Assembly: GCA_003956705.1 (NCBI GenBank)
Contig: QZCP01000163.1
Location: 1-64,000, forward strand
Length of the DNA: 64,000 bases
Source: Brevipalpus yothersi
Taxonomy: Eukaryota > Arthropoda > Arachnida > Trombidiformes > Tenuipalpidae
Direction of reading: 5' to 3'
Both the position numbers and the translations under genes were made by a program. The first letter of the stretch is position 1; each line of letters opens with the position of its first letter. The notes under the pieces were generated by a model. The model saw nothing but the letters and a program-made list of their open reading frames with translations. It was not told where the DNA came from and made no database searches. This document shows, one piece after another, positions 10,991 through 22,429 of the stretch.

Positions 10991-12428
10991 CTATATACGG
11001 ATCAAATGAATACAGAGGCGCCTAGAATTGAATTTCCAGGTGAACTTCGCATAGTTACCAAAAATGTGGTCAAGGCTGGTACTCAATAGGAACTTGAATA
11101 ATTTGATGGATGGAAAAATTTGCGAGACGATTTCAAGCGCCAAGTCTGTAATATCTATGGTGTCAAAAATGCATGATTTCTCGCCATAAACGAAACCAAA
11201 AACTCTACCATCATCTATGGGAAAACATTGACTTGCGAGTTCCTCTTTGAAATCACAAACTTTACGATTTATATTTCTTCGATTTGATTCACCATCTCGG
11301 AATTCAAGCTTGGCAGACTTAATATCTTTCCCAGCGAAAGCAATGCTGATACTGTTCGATCGTCGAAGACCTTTGAATTGAGAGTCATTATACATGAGTC
11401 GTGAGTCTTTACAGATGATTCCACCAGATATATCGAAATTAGCGCTAGTTAAAATGTCCATAAATACATCTTCGTAATCAATCATATTAAGTCCATTAAA
11501 GATGTCAGATAATTGGGTCAAAAAGATCATCGACTTGATGGGGAAGTTGGGATTATCCATGTTTGGTTTTTGACTTTTAGGATCCGACCAGTTAGTCACA
11601 ATCACTTCGTGATTAGATGTGTATCGATTCAAGTGGAAGCCTTCAATGTACCTCTCGTCTACATTTTTAACCTTTCCATGGAAAAGAGATTGAAATAATT
11701 TCGGCGTATTGAAACGTTTATCAAGTGCCTCATACGTCTTGCGCCTGAAATCACTTGTTATTGTAAGATCTAAACTGGAGCACAGATTGATGATCACGGT
11801 TGGGTTCTTTGGTGTTATTAGTTTGATTGAATTTTTGTAACGATCACTTATGCTTATGAAGGAAAAGCTAGGAACACATCTCATGTCTTCACCAAAAAAA
11901 TTCCTAAGATATCTTCCTGGATAAGGTCTCGCTGTTAGCTGGAATGTACTTCCTCTCCAGAAGAACCAATTTCCAGGAGGTAATTCCTTGAAAGCATGAG
12001 TTTTAATTAATTCATGTTCCATTTCTCTATTGAAAGAAGATATTCTATTAACGATAGATCAAGGAATTATCGGGAGGGATTGAACTCACTCCAGAGCTTG
12101 TAATTCAGATGACATTTCTCCACTATCCATGTAACAATCGTCGATTGGTTGACACTTTGTTAGAGATTCAACAGCCTCCTCCTGCCACTCACGAAACACC
12201 TGGCTCGAATGGTGCAAATCCATCGGTTTAAGATATCTCATTATATTCCGGATTATTAGAGGTTGCATAAAGGCTATGTTCATAGCTGGACACTGAATGA
12301 GACAAAAATTTAAACAGATCGCTTGTTAATGGGACAAAAAATGTATACATAAGTCGAAGGGGTCTTACCTCTTGTTCAGCTGATGATTCCTGAGTAATCC
12401 CTCGTGAGGGTCTCCTTTTTCGTTTCAT
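10991..12428 (-). CDS. FBXO22-like F-box/FIST protein, type Ib
   Basis: Exons are 12369-12428, 12090-12292 and 10991-12026, giving 432 residues. Exon 1 is MKRKRRPSRGITQESSAEQE. The F-box exon reads MQPLIIRNIMRYLKPMDLHH with FREWQEEAVESL. Exon 3 (MEHELIKTHAFKELPPG on) has PYPGRYLRNFFGED, MRCVPSFSFISISD, NPTVIIN, GFHLNRYTSN, SISIAFAGKDIKSA, FPIDDGRVFGFVYGE, IFPSIKLFKF and LCIHLIRI. It is very similar to the gene at 3630-5073; differences concentrate in the middle of exon 3 (IKSMIFLTQLSDIFNG, where the other has IKSMIFLTKSSGIYDG) and in exon 1. Intact. The putative upstream box near 12580-12605 is degraded (GGAAAGTGGCGCTCATCAAG, without the GCGGGAAA end), which might alter expression relative to its sister (inference). 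Confidence 0.8.
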
Positions 12429-13715
12429 CCTGAAGAATTGAGATTTGCTAAATTTATCACTCAATTAATCGACAAAATTGAAAGTTTGTTAGACTTTCAG
12501 TTCGCAAAAGATATAAACAAATTTCTGAATCACTATCAAAACAAAGATGATGAAATAGAAGGAAGATGATTGCAGTTAAAAGTGGAAAGTGGCGCTCATC
12601 AAGTGGTCTGCATGAAAAAGGAACCAAAATTCACTGAAGTTAAACGGTGTATGGTATAGTTTTTCGAGTTTCATGATCCGAAAAGTTCCTAGTTTGGAAT
12701 GAAGAAAGTTTTTTTTCGTTCTTATCCTTCGGACGAAAGGATGTTTTACAAGAGCTCGTATTTATTATCTGCTTTACTTAATTTGAACAAGTTCAACAAG
12801 TTCAACATTAATTTTGCTAGCCACGATCGTTGTGATTACTAATTTCTTTTATGAAAACTGTTTGACTGGTGTTAGTATTGGAGATGGAAAAATTTATGGT
12901 TTATCCAATAATTGATCTAGAATAGTGTGAATGCGATTTCAATATTCTTTCCAAGTTCTCTTCAGGACTAGGTGATTGCTACAATTCCTTTTAGATCGCT
13001 TTTTGGCAGGAAAGCCAGAAAATCGATCAAAATTGATCGAAATATCTACGAAAACTCTCGACCTCAAAAAATTGTCACAAAGAAAAGAAGTTGAATAATG
13101 TGTGAAAGCTTTATCAGAAATTTTTATTTCATCGTGGGCGTTGAATAAGGATTTCGGGAGACAAATTCGATCGTTGTCGATGAATGAAAATTCATTTTTC
13201 CCTCAATGTGAAGAGATAAGGAGATACATATGTATATCAATGTATTAGTGCCTCGAGAGTTCCCTCGTATTATCTCAAATTGCATATGGTATTGTCAGTA
13301 ACAATCAAAGCAAATACTAACACATATACGGAACTATCATATAATAGTGGAAGTGCGATTCTTCAGAACTGTGTGATTACTTCAATTCAATGTTTTTGGA
13401 TTGCTTTTCGGTAGAGAGGCCAGGAAATCTACCAGAATTTGATCGGAATATAGATATATAAACATTAGAAGGGTCATCATTCATCGAAATAATAAATAAG
13501 GCAGGTTTGAGATCATTTCCAAGTTTCTAGGTATTCCAATATCAATGAATAGGGTCAATATGAGTATGTTAGGTGATAACCATCCAGTTCTATACTATAC
13601 TGTTTCATCCTCTCAGCACTGTTTTCGATGCATTCTCGAGTGATAAGAAGCAAGAGATTCAATTATATTAACAGGATGCTCAGTAGTTATTTTTGTCATT
13701 AGGTGAAAAATATCA
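12429..13715. repeat. intergenic, mixed flank fragments
   Basis: No gene is seen. 12640-13030 resembles distal upstream sequence of other copies. 13060-13320 is a type I 3'-flank repeat that stops abruptly at CAAAGCAAATACTAAC where a gene should begin, and it continues with sequence resembling 35960-36060 and 63900-64000 (GGAACTATCATATAATAGTGG). A whole gene body has been lost here. Confidence 0.55.
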
Positions 13716-13925
13716 TTCATGAATCTTAAATTCGCATCAGATATTTACGAATTATTCGAACCAATTATTGCGAGCCAATTCATATTTGTCGTAACTTTAC
13801 TCTGACAAACTTGACCCGTGGAAACATTCCTGAGACAATCTGAGAGAAGCGAGCAAGGCTATCCTCAGTAGCGTTCAAAAATGAAGCTCAAAACTCTTCC
13901 ATCATCAGCTGGGAATTCTCGTATT
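13716..13925 (-). pseudogene. type III FBXO22-like C-terminal remnant
   Basis: Minus-strand sequence matches the last 60-70 codons of the type III genes at 26838 and 57635: the segment coding PADDGRVLSFIFE-like residues (AACTCTTCCATCATCAGCTG on the plus strand) through to the end near the ATTCGCATCAGATAT stretch. The reading frame is interrupted, and nothing of exon 2 or the exon 3 body follows. Similar orphan ends occur at 41480-41690. Confidence 0.6.
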
Positions 13926-14691
13926 GTTTGTGCAGAACATGATTGTGAGGAGAACGCATTTCAAAAAAACGCAGAGAAGAGCCCAAGGGTGTTTAGCTGA
14001 GGAATATTTGTGACAGAGAGTAAAAGGTTGTAGATGGAATAAGTATCGTAATTTTAGTGAATTGCAACGCATTAATTGGAATTTTGATAGATGAATAAAA
14101 AAAGGATATCCAGAAATAACGTCTTTGCACTGCAACCTATCTAAATACTGAGTATGAATCAAATGTATCTCCTTCCAAAGGAAAATAGAAGAGAGTGGAT
14201 GGCACTTCCTCCAAGCTTGATTTGAGGAATAAATTTCACTCAAAACATTTTACCCATGGAATATGCAAAGGATTAACATACTCGTGATTGCTCTACACTT
14301 AGCTGCCATTAATTTAGAGATAGAAAAATTGTACCATACTGACATTAGGATCCAGTAGCAACGGACAAAAACCGAGGTCGTTAGTGTATCAAAAGAGGAC
14401 TTCATTTGTTCCAAAATGCGTACATAAACCTCATCTCGACCTCAAAAAATTATCACGACGGAAGAAATTGAAAAATAGGTAGGATCTATCAGAAATTGTT
14501 CATTGTAGTGTCCATAGTAAGCGTTGAAAAGGGGTTTTGGAAGACAAATTCGATCCTTGTTCGTAGATGAAAATTTATTCGTTCCATCGATGAGAGGGAA
14601 GAGAAGTGATACAAATGTATTGGAGCCCTGAGATTTCTCACATATCATCTCAAGCTGCACATGGTATTGTCAAGAACTATCAAAGCAAATA
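13926..14691. repeat. type III-upstream and type I 3'-flank repeat
   Basis: No gene is seen. 13930-14160 repeats 29281-29520 (AGAACATGATTGTGA, GGTGTTTAGCTGAGGAATAT), and 14165-14691 is the type I 3' flank leading to the next stop codon. The 112-codon frame here lies inside repeat sequence and has no exon partner. Confidence 0.55.
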
Positions 14692-16128
14692 CTAAATTCG
14701 AATCAAATGAAGACATAGAGGCTGTTGGAAATTCCCGAATCTACTATTCAATGAGTCATTATTCAAGGGTGATTTGATTCTGATGAATCTTATGGATGGA
14801 AAAAGCTTAGAAATTATAAAGAATGCACGATTATTCATCTCTTCATAGATTTTCTCATAATAATAATCTCCATAATAATAAAAACCGATAACTCTGCCAT
14901 CATTCACAGAGAAACCTTCGCTATCAAGCCTCTTTTTAAAATCGCTAGCTTCTCTTTCAACATCTTCTTGATTGAGACGACGATCACTGACATTTAGTAA
15001 GGCAGATTTGATATTTTTTCCACAGAAAGCAATGCTTATGTCTCTCGATCTCTGAAAGCCCCTAAATCTTGCGTCGTGATACCAGAGCTGCGGAAAACAC
15101 AAATTCCCACCAGATATCCCACAAGGAGGAGAGGAAAGAGGAACAATGTCCTTAATTTTCTCCAATACTGATTCGAAAGCAGCAACGTTTCTCTTTCTAT
15201 CCATGGTGAAATGACGATCGGTCAAGAGGACGATTGATCTCACTGGGAAATCGAGATCATCGGTGATTGGTCTTGGACTTTCAGGATCTGACCAGTCGGT
15301 AACGATCACTCTGTGATTAGAATGGTATCTATTCAAGTGGAAACCTTCAATATATCTTTTATGAGACATACTTCTACATGTACAAGGGAACGATTCAAAT
15401 AGCTTCGGACTATCGAAATATTTATCGTGCTCTCTATAGATCTGGCGCTTGGAATCATCGTCAACTTCCAGTTCCCGGTTGTACCTAGACTCATCTATGT
15501 AATTGATGACTACAGTTGAATTTTTAGGTGATAGGGGATAGATTACCTCACCGAAACGACGGAAGCTCATGAAAGAAAAACTAGGGATGCATCTCATATC
15601 TTTGTTGAAAAAATCCTCTAAATATCTCCCAACATCAGGATCCACTGACGGATGGAAAGTACTTGCTCGCCAGAAAAACCAAAATTTTCGAGATAATTTT
15701 TTGAAAGCAAGAGTCTCCAAGATTTTATGCTTTGTGCCTCTGTTGGGAGAAGATTTGATTCAGAATCAAAGAGTCCCAAGAATGGGAAAAACTGACCTGA
15801 CAAATCGCAACTCTCTATCCATATTTTCACCATCCAAGTAACAATCATCAATTAAAGGACACTTTGCTAGAAACTCAATAGCCTCATCCCATCCACCAAA
15901 AGCTCGACCAAAATTGTACACATCAATTGGCTTGAGATATCTGAAAACATTTTGAATGATGTGAGGTTGCTTCATGGCTATGTACATGGTTTGACACTGG
16001 GAGAGACAAAAATTCGACAGGTCGCATGTTAATGGGACGAAAAATGTGTTTAAAAGTCAAAGCGCTCTTACCTCTTGTTTAGCTGATGATTCCTGGCAAA
16101 TCCGTTGTGAGGATCTTTTCCGTTTCAT
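14692..16128 (-). CDS. FBXO22-like F-box/FIST protein, type I
   Basis: Exons are 16072-16128, 15797-15996 and 14692-15739, giving 434 residues. Exon 1 is MKRKRSSQRICQESSAKQE. Exon 2 codes CQTMYIAMKQPHIIQNVFRY and GGWDEAIEFLAKCPLIDDC. Exon 3 holds FWFFWRASTF, DVGRYLEDFFNKDMRCIPSF, NSTVVINY, GFHLNRYHSN, VIVTDWSDPESPRPITDD, ISIAFCGKNIKSA, FSVNDGRVIGFYYYGD (a few extra Tyr residues relative to sisters), LFPSIRFIRI and LCLHLIRI. A typical upstream box sits at 16320-16365. Splice sites and frame are intact. Confidence 0.8.
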
Positions 16129-16319
16129 GCTGAAGAATTGAGATTTCCCAAAACTATCACTCAATTAATCAATAAAATTGTAAGCTTCTTGAGATAGTAA
16201 AGATTTGAACAAATTTCTGAAACACTATCTAAACAAACATGATAGAATATAGGAAGATGATTGCAGTTCAACGTGTGATGTACTTACTCTTTGATGCAAT
16301 TACAACTTGTAACTCACAA

Positions 16320-16365
16320 GCGGAAGTTGCGCTCATTAAGTGATCCGCTCCCTAAGAGCGGGAAA
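16320..16365 (-). promoter_or_regulatory. conserved upstream box of the gene at 14692-16128
   Basis: The box runs from GCGGAAGTTGCGCTCATTAAG to GAGCGGGAAA, nearly identical to 7915-7960, and lies about 190 bases upstream of the ATG. Confidence 0.45.
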
Positions 16366-16880
16366 GAAATTCGCTAAAATTAAACGTGCTATCGTTTCCA
16401 AGTTTCATGATAACGCATCACGATCGGGAAAAGTTTCTATTCCCAAATGAAAAAATGATCAAGTTCTTCCTTCACTTATCTACCGGAAGGAGCAATGCTT
16501 CACACGGAACTCGTATTCATCATCTCGTCTAAGTAAAACAAGTTGGAAATTGATATACTCTGATACAATGTTTCTAATCTCTGATTTCAATTAGGAGCTC
16601 AAATTGGATTCTCAGCTTCATTGATCTATTCCTCCTAATCGAGATTGGCAACCTATGATTTCATGTGTGGCGAACTTAATAATTTTTCCAGTAAGAGCAA
16701 TACTGATTACATTTGTCATTTAACTGGAAAATTGTAGAGTTTAAAAGAGTTAAAGAGAATGAGAAATAATTCGGAACTAGTGTTTTGTACGCTGCATTTA
16801 TTATGAATCAAAATCTTTTCAAATTAGTGTAGATGAAGATAACTTGTTGATTGAAATGGCGTATTGAGCAAACTTGAGTA
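16366..16880. other. intergenic, no gene seen
   Basis: Upstream sequence of the type I gene passes into the 3' flank of a type II gene. The end (TTGTTGATTGAAATGGCGTATTGAG, in part) recurs at 36225-36255 and 55290-55330 before the other two type II stop codons. Confidence 0.5.
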
Positions 16881-18341
16881 CTAAATGTGAATCAAGTGAA
16901 TACAAAGATGCTTCCGCAAAATATCATCTTCAGAAAAAATGTGATGAGTGGTGGTTTCACCCATGATGTGATCATGGGTGGAACTTACAAAAATTCTGAA
17001 AAACTTGATAGATGGGAAAGTTTTTGAGATGATTTGGAGCGCAAAATCCTCGTACCCCTGGTTCCAGCATTCTGTTTCTTGAAAAAATAAACCAAGAACT
17101 CTGCCATCATTGATGGGAAAACATTGATTTTGAAGTTCCTTTTTAAAATCACAAGCTCTACGATCTACTCCTTCTGGAGTGAAATCTGGTTTTCTGATTT
17201 TAAGCGTGGCAGTCTTGATATCTTTTCCAGCAAAAGCAATGCTGATACTGTTACACGATCGGAAGCCTTGGAATTTTGGATCATTATGGAAGAACTTTGA
17301 GTGACACATCATTCCACCAGATATTTCGAAAGAAAAGCCAGAAAACAGGTGCTCAAATATATTTTTGTAAGCAGATATATCATTCACGCCTTTGAATTGA
17401 AAGCGTTCATTTGTTAGAAGGATCAACAATTTGATAGGAAAATCTGGATCATCGGTGATTGGTTTTTGTTTTCTAGAGCTTGACAATTTAGTAACAATCA
17501 CTTTGTGAACAGATGAGTACCGATTCAAATGAAAACCTTCGAAAAGTCTTGTATGTGACTTTTCATCAAAAGGCAAAGATTTAAAGAGCTTCGGAGTGCC
17601 AAAATGTCTATCGAGTGCCTCATAAACCTCAAGCAGAGAGTCATCAGTCACCTTCAAATCTTGCCATCTGCATGTACTAATGACCACAGTCGGATTCATC
17701 GGTGATATTGAGCGGATCATGTCTCTGGTCCTCTTCCCATATTGAAGAAAAGAGAAGCTCATGAAAGAGAAACTAGGAATACACCTCATATCTTTCTCAA
17801 AAAATCCTTTCAAATATGTGGTTTGTTCATCATTGAGAAAGTCCATTGATAGCTGAGAAGTTCTTGCTTGCCAAAGATACCAAACTTTTCCAGGAGGTAT
17901 GAGAGCTTGGTTTTTGAGGACTTTATGATTCTCTCTACTGTGAGGGAAGAAGAAAGAAAAAAATCATCATATCATATATCATAGTAAGAGTATAACACGA
18001 AAGTCATCAAAAAGGCCGAAACTAACCGTAGAGCTTCCAATCTGAACTCCATATTCAAATAATAAAAGTAACAATAATCAACCAGAGGATATTTTTCCAG
18101 CAATCGACGAACTTCTCCTCGCCAATCATTGAATGCCACACCAAAGTGATACAGATCGATGGGTTTCAAATAGCTCAACACACTACGAATTATTGGAGGT
18201 TGCATCAAGGCTATTTCCATGGCTGAACACTGAAGAGAAAAAAGAACGTTGAGACCCTGTGGTGACGGAGTAGTAGAATCACAATACCCTCACCATTGAT
18301 TCCTGTGAGATTTGTTGAGATAACATTCTTCTGAACTTCAT
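16881..18341 (-). CDS. FBXO22-like F-box/FIST protein, type II
   Basis: Exons are 18294-18341, 18027-18229 and 16881-17937, giving 435 residues. Exon 1 is short (MKFRRMLSQQISQESM). The F-box exon reads LMQPPIIRSVLSYLKPIDLY with FNDWRGEVRRLLEKYPLVDY. Exon 3 starts RENHKVLKNQALIPPGKVW and contains MRCIPSFSFMSF, NPTVVIST, GFHLNRYSSVHKVIVT, PITDDPDFPIKLLILLTN, SISIAFAGKDIKTA, FPINDGRVLGLFFQE, TFPSIKFFRI and LCIHLIHI. Type II replaces the TDWSDPE of type I with TKLSSSRK. It is the first member of a type II-III-IV trio that recurs at 55.3-61.6 kb. Intact; the diverged upstream box lies near 18545-18590. Confidence 0.78.
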
Positions 18342-19299
18342 GCAAGGAAACAAAATGATGCTGAAATACAATGAAACAATTAGGAAAGCTCATTCAATTG
18401 TCAATACCAATTTTTCAGCCCCTAAGAGTATAGCGTAAGAGTAGCTATGATGTGAGAACTTCTCATCATGAAGCTTCTCGAAATTTTAGCCAACAAAGAT
18501 GATGAAATACATGAACGCTGATTACCATTTGGACCTATAAATGGGAGTGGCGTTTATCAAACTGATCTATTCCAAGAGGGCAGGAAAAAGCTCCATCGAA
18601 CATGAAAGTCTACTGTTTTGAATATTGATGAGAGAAATATTTCATACTGGAGAGCCTTCTAAGTTTTCTCAATGGAAGCTTCTTCAGCAATATTTCATTG
18701 GATAGAATAGTCGCTTCGAGAAGGTAAGTTGAAAAATCTTCAAAGAAATTTATGATTTGGTTCAGTCAGTGGAAATCATTTGAACATCAGTATAATTGAG
18801 TATAGTTGTGTGGCAAGCGATGTAATGATATAATAATTTGTTATCAGTACGAGTTGTTCAGCCAATGAATCCTCGTTCCATCCAAATCTTTCTGATCTCA
18901 CGGACAAATGAGCTGTCTGACTTATCTGGCTATGCAAATCCTTCATATAATTCTGTTTTATCTCAGATTCTTAACTTGGAACCTCTCGAATAGTTCAGAA
19001 TACATCTATTTCCGGCGGAGAGAGAGCTTCTCCATTTTTGATTCAAGATTTTTCTCAATTGGCTGATTCAAAACAGAACATTTCACTGAAGGAGATTCTA
19101 TTCATATTGTACTTTTCTGATTTCTTACATTTTTTCTCTCCCTGCTAATTGAGCCCGACTTGGAATTCAGAGTTGCTCTATTTATTGATAATTTGGATTT
19201 GATAATTGATTCATGGTAAATATATGATTTATCAATAGAGAATAACCAACTTTGCCTTGCTAGAATGATGAAAGTATAATCTACGGCTGAGAAATACAA
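18342..19299. other. intergenic, shared with 56767-57480
   Basis: No gene is seen. The stretch 18855-19300 matches 57010-57475 (TCACGGACAAATGAGCTGTC, ACTTGGAATTCAGAGTTACT or close), so it belongs to the duplicated trio rather than to a separate gene. Confidence 0.6.
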
Positions 19300-19734
19300 A
19301 GAGGTTCTAAAAAAATGAGTAAGACCACCATGCCCTCCAGTGGAGCTATCAAAGCTAAATCCAAGAACTCTCCTATCATCAACAGGGAATTCCGATTTTC
19401 CTTCCGATTCTAAAGCTTGGTAGATATTTCGATTCAGTTTTCTGCACTCAGAATCAGACCAACCAGTAATCATAAATTTGTGGCTTGACTTGTTGGTTTA
19501 TACACAACTTGATATACTGATATGTTCTTTTTTCTGGTTTTCTCAGTGATTCAAAAAGACCAGGTATACCAACAACTTTACTCATGTTGCGAACGATCTT
19601 GAGCTCTTGTTGGCATGTGATTCTCGAACTTTCCTGCTCGAGAATCACAGTTGGACACTTCGGTGAAACTATGTTCCTAATATCATTGAAGCGGTGATCC
19701 AGGCGAATGAAAGTAAAACTAGGGGTATATCTCA

Positions 19735-21969
19735 GGTATATCTTCTGCAATTACAGATCAAGTTTCGGCCATTCGGTTCGCTCAAGCTTTACCAAATGAC
19801 CTGATCTTGAAGAGTTACTCGCCAAAGGCTTCGCTCTTCTTTTTTGGCAGTGCTGCCCTCTCTCACCTCACATATGATACACTCACTCTGTTGCGTGGTC
19901 GTGGGTTCGAATCTTCCTCTCTCATATTTCCTTTTTTGTGTACTTCAGTTCGAGGTTCATCTCTTGCTCTTACGTCAAAGGGTATGAGGTTTATTGACCG
20001 ATGTTCGGCTTGGTTACTGATGTTCTGCTTGTAAAGAACATTTATTGTGTATTAAGGTTTTTGTTTCCTGTTAGAGAGAGAAGTTGTTACAACATGGTAT
20101 ACAAAAAGTGAAGGGGGATGTCTGAACTGAATCAATTTGAGTCAGATTGAGTTAGTTTGACTGAGTTGAGTTAGATTGAGTTGAAATGAATTAGATAATT
20201 GATTAATTGATTGGGTGAGATGCAGATCGCTTGTTCCTTTCTTATTCTTTCCTATTTTGAAGCATATCTGTAGCTTTGTTGAAGATTTTTAGGCTTTCTT
20301 GTGTAAACTTAGGTCTGATCTTTTGGCAGAAGAACTTTTGATTCTTTAACTTTCCATGACATCGAGCCATGTGCTTGTTCAATAGAAACTCTCCTTTTTT
20401 AATTTTCATGCACTCTGTGCATTGGAACTCGCATCTTGTGTGCATCTCCTGTGTATGAATTAGTTGTTTGCTTCGATTCATCAGCACTTCTCGACAGAGT
20501 ACACACTGATGCGGTGAGTTTGCTGTGGCTGTTGCCGATGGAGATTCATTCAGCAATATACTCAAGTCATGTAGACTAATGGCTGGTCTTTGGTTTAACT
20601 TTAAGCACTTCATCAGCAGGTCCGTGTCCATTTGATTTGGTGGAGTTTTCTTCAACTTGTCCGGGACTTTCAGGATTTTCTTTCCGCTTTCTTTCCTATT
20701 AAGGATTCCAGTCAGCGTGCTTTTCTTCGATATACTCTTGAGCGGCTTGAACTTGGCTAGATTTTGATCCACTTGAATTATTTTTAGACCTTTAACTTGA
20801 TTGCTTTTACACTCACATTCTTCATCAGTTTCTATCAACGGCTCTACTTGTGTTTTTTGTTGCTGACAGGCTGGACATTCATCATCTTTATACCATAGCC
20901 TTCTCATCATCCCTTCCTTCACCACCAGCTATTTTCGATCACCAATCTTCCTCCATTTGAAACCCAGTTTCATCAGTTTCTCTCCGATCGAGTTCTCATT
21001 CTCAGTACCCTTTAGATGTTGTATCAGCGTACTACCATCCTCTCGGTGGAGATGGTTGAGACACAGATGAACCACTGGAGATTGATTCATCACTGGATTC
21101 CGTGGCGACAACCTTTTCACTATTTCTCTTGTGGTTGAGACTGTTTCATCACGGTTACTAAAGTGAACAATTACCTCACAATTACTACAATTTTTGGCCA
21201 TCCTGTTCCACTTTATCACTGTTTTATTATTTCTTCTGCTCTTATTCCTTGCCTCTTGCTTTTGGTGCTTGAGTGGTAGATGGCACTGGTGTATCTACCC
21301 GTTTGGGGAGACGAGGCCGTTTGAGACAACCGCCGTCCTTCATTTTCTCATTCATGTTCATCAAGTAGGCTTGACCGCAGCCATTACTCTAATTTTTCTT
21401 TGTTTTCTCTTAGAATTCGATTCTTAATTTGAAGTTGCTCCGGATGTTTCCTGGTGAACCTCCAGCTCGACGACGTTGTCGTTTTGTGTGGAATTGTGAG
21501 TATAATTATGATTGACTTCTATTCATGTTTTTGATCAATATTCTCATTGTTTCAGTTCCAGTTGAATACGGTGGCGACGGGCAAGCCATCCATGGTCTAT
21601 CTCGCCAATTCGATCAACTCTGCTTCAAAATATTTGCCCGCCGATTTACTTATCAAGATGCTCATGATGTGAGAATGTTCTCTACCTTCATGTACCAGCG
21701 ATTCATGTTGCAATTTGGTCGCTCCATCGATGGATTGGACATTGGTCAGGAGTTCAGAGACCGCGGCCATGCTAAACAAGTGCTGGTTTATTTCAATTGT
21801 TGGTTGAACCTGATCGATATCATGCAGTTGAGCAATTTCTTCACAGCTTTTGGTGGTCGTCCTGGAGAGGAAGTGTGCCGTGCCTGCTCTCGACGTATTC
21901 AGGGTGAGGGTCGACCATATATTCGGGATCCAATGTCTGCTTACTTTCGCCATATTCGTGAAGATATAC
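19735..21969. mobile_element. unclassified 2.2-kb insertion with short inverted ends
   Basis: Comparison with the uninterrupted sequence around 58440-58480 fixes the borders. On the left AGGGGTATATCTCA is followed by new sequence GGTATATCTTC; on the right new sequence ends GAAGATATAC and the gene resumes TCATACTAGTGCC. The ends are therefore inverted repeats of about 10 bases (GTATATCTTC), flanked by a TCA duplication (19732-19734 and 21970-21972). Inside are a minus-strand zinc-finger frame and a plus-strand spliced frame, arranged divergently. A 3-base target duplication with short inverted ends suggests a DNA transposon, but I see no recognisable transposase and cannot assign a superfamily. 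Confidence 0.65.
20242..21219 (-). CDS. zinc-finger protein of the 19735-21969 insertion, split by an in-frame stop
   Basis: Two frames lie in the same reading phase: 20929-21219 (96 residues) and 20242-20925 (227 residues), separated by one TAG at 20929-20931. The upstream part has a Cys pair (CSNC) and a CLNHLH motif. The downstream part has CPAC, then two C2H2-like fingers (CVLCREVLMNRSKQLIHTQE, then CTECMKIKKG with a following HMARCHG), with Lys-rich linkers between. No known domain order is recognised beyond DNA-binding-type fingers. The single stop could be decay, read-through or an unseen splice. It faces away from the 21444-21986 gene, with the start codons about 225 bases apart, so they may share a promoter. 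Confidence 0.5.
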
Positions 21970-21986
21970 TCATACTAGTGCCGTGA
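21444..21986 (+). CDS. unidentified spliced gene of the 19735-21969 insertion
   Basis: Exon 1 appears to begin with ATG at about 21444 (MFPGEPPARRRCRFVWN) and to splice at AATT|GTGAGT to TTTCAG|TTCCAG near 21555, giving RFVWNFPVEYGGDGQ. The joined frame continues with HGLSRQFDQLCFKIFARRF, FMLQFGRSIDGLDIGQEF, LNLIDIMQLSNFFTAFGGR and CRACSRRIQGEGRPYIRD. The product is about 160-170 residues with one CRAC cysteine pair. The last codons run through the element's right inverted end into the flanking pseudogene, so the native C-terminus may be missing. I do not recognise the family. The intact splice and codon pattern argue for a real or recently real gene. Confidence 0.5.
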
Positions 21987-22429
21987 AGATTTTGCAGATT
22001 CTCCTCAACGTCGATTCTCACCAAGGGGATCAGATTATTTCCTCTGCCAAAAAACCACCGAGGGTATTCGAGGGTCTTATAGTATGAATGAGGCTCACTA
22101 GTTGTTTTCAGATTTTGTTTCTCAAATTCACTGAGTGTCTAGTCTCGCGTTTCAGAATGTATTCTTCTTTTGCTTGACCTATGGGAGGATCAGTCTTGTG
22201 AATTGGATAAGCAATCTCAAATTTCACTTAACGAAGGTGGTAAAGCTCACAGGCCATATCTATTGCAATAACTAAGCGATCATCGATAGCAAATTCCAAG
22301 AATCGATCAGCTTCCTCCCCACAAGTTGTACAATTGGCTACAATTTCGGAGATCAGACCATTTTAGATGCTTGAAAATCTCAAAGATGATATGGGGTAGA
22401 TACCATAAGTTATTTACTTTACTCTTGAC

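Noticed and set aside
13905..14243. 112-codon minus-strand frame
   Set aside because: Lies in repeat sequence also present at 29281-29520, where the frame is not kept.
19880..19935. tRNA-like stretch with a B-box-like GGTTCGAATC
   Set aside because: No convincing acceptor stem or A box; at most a hint of a tRNA-derived short element inside the insertion.
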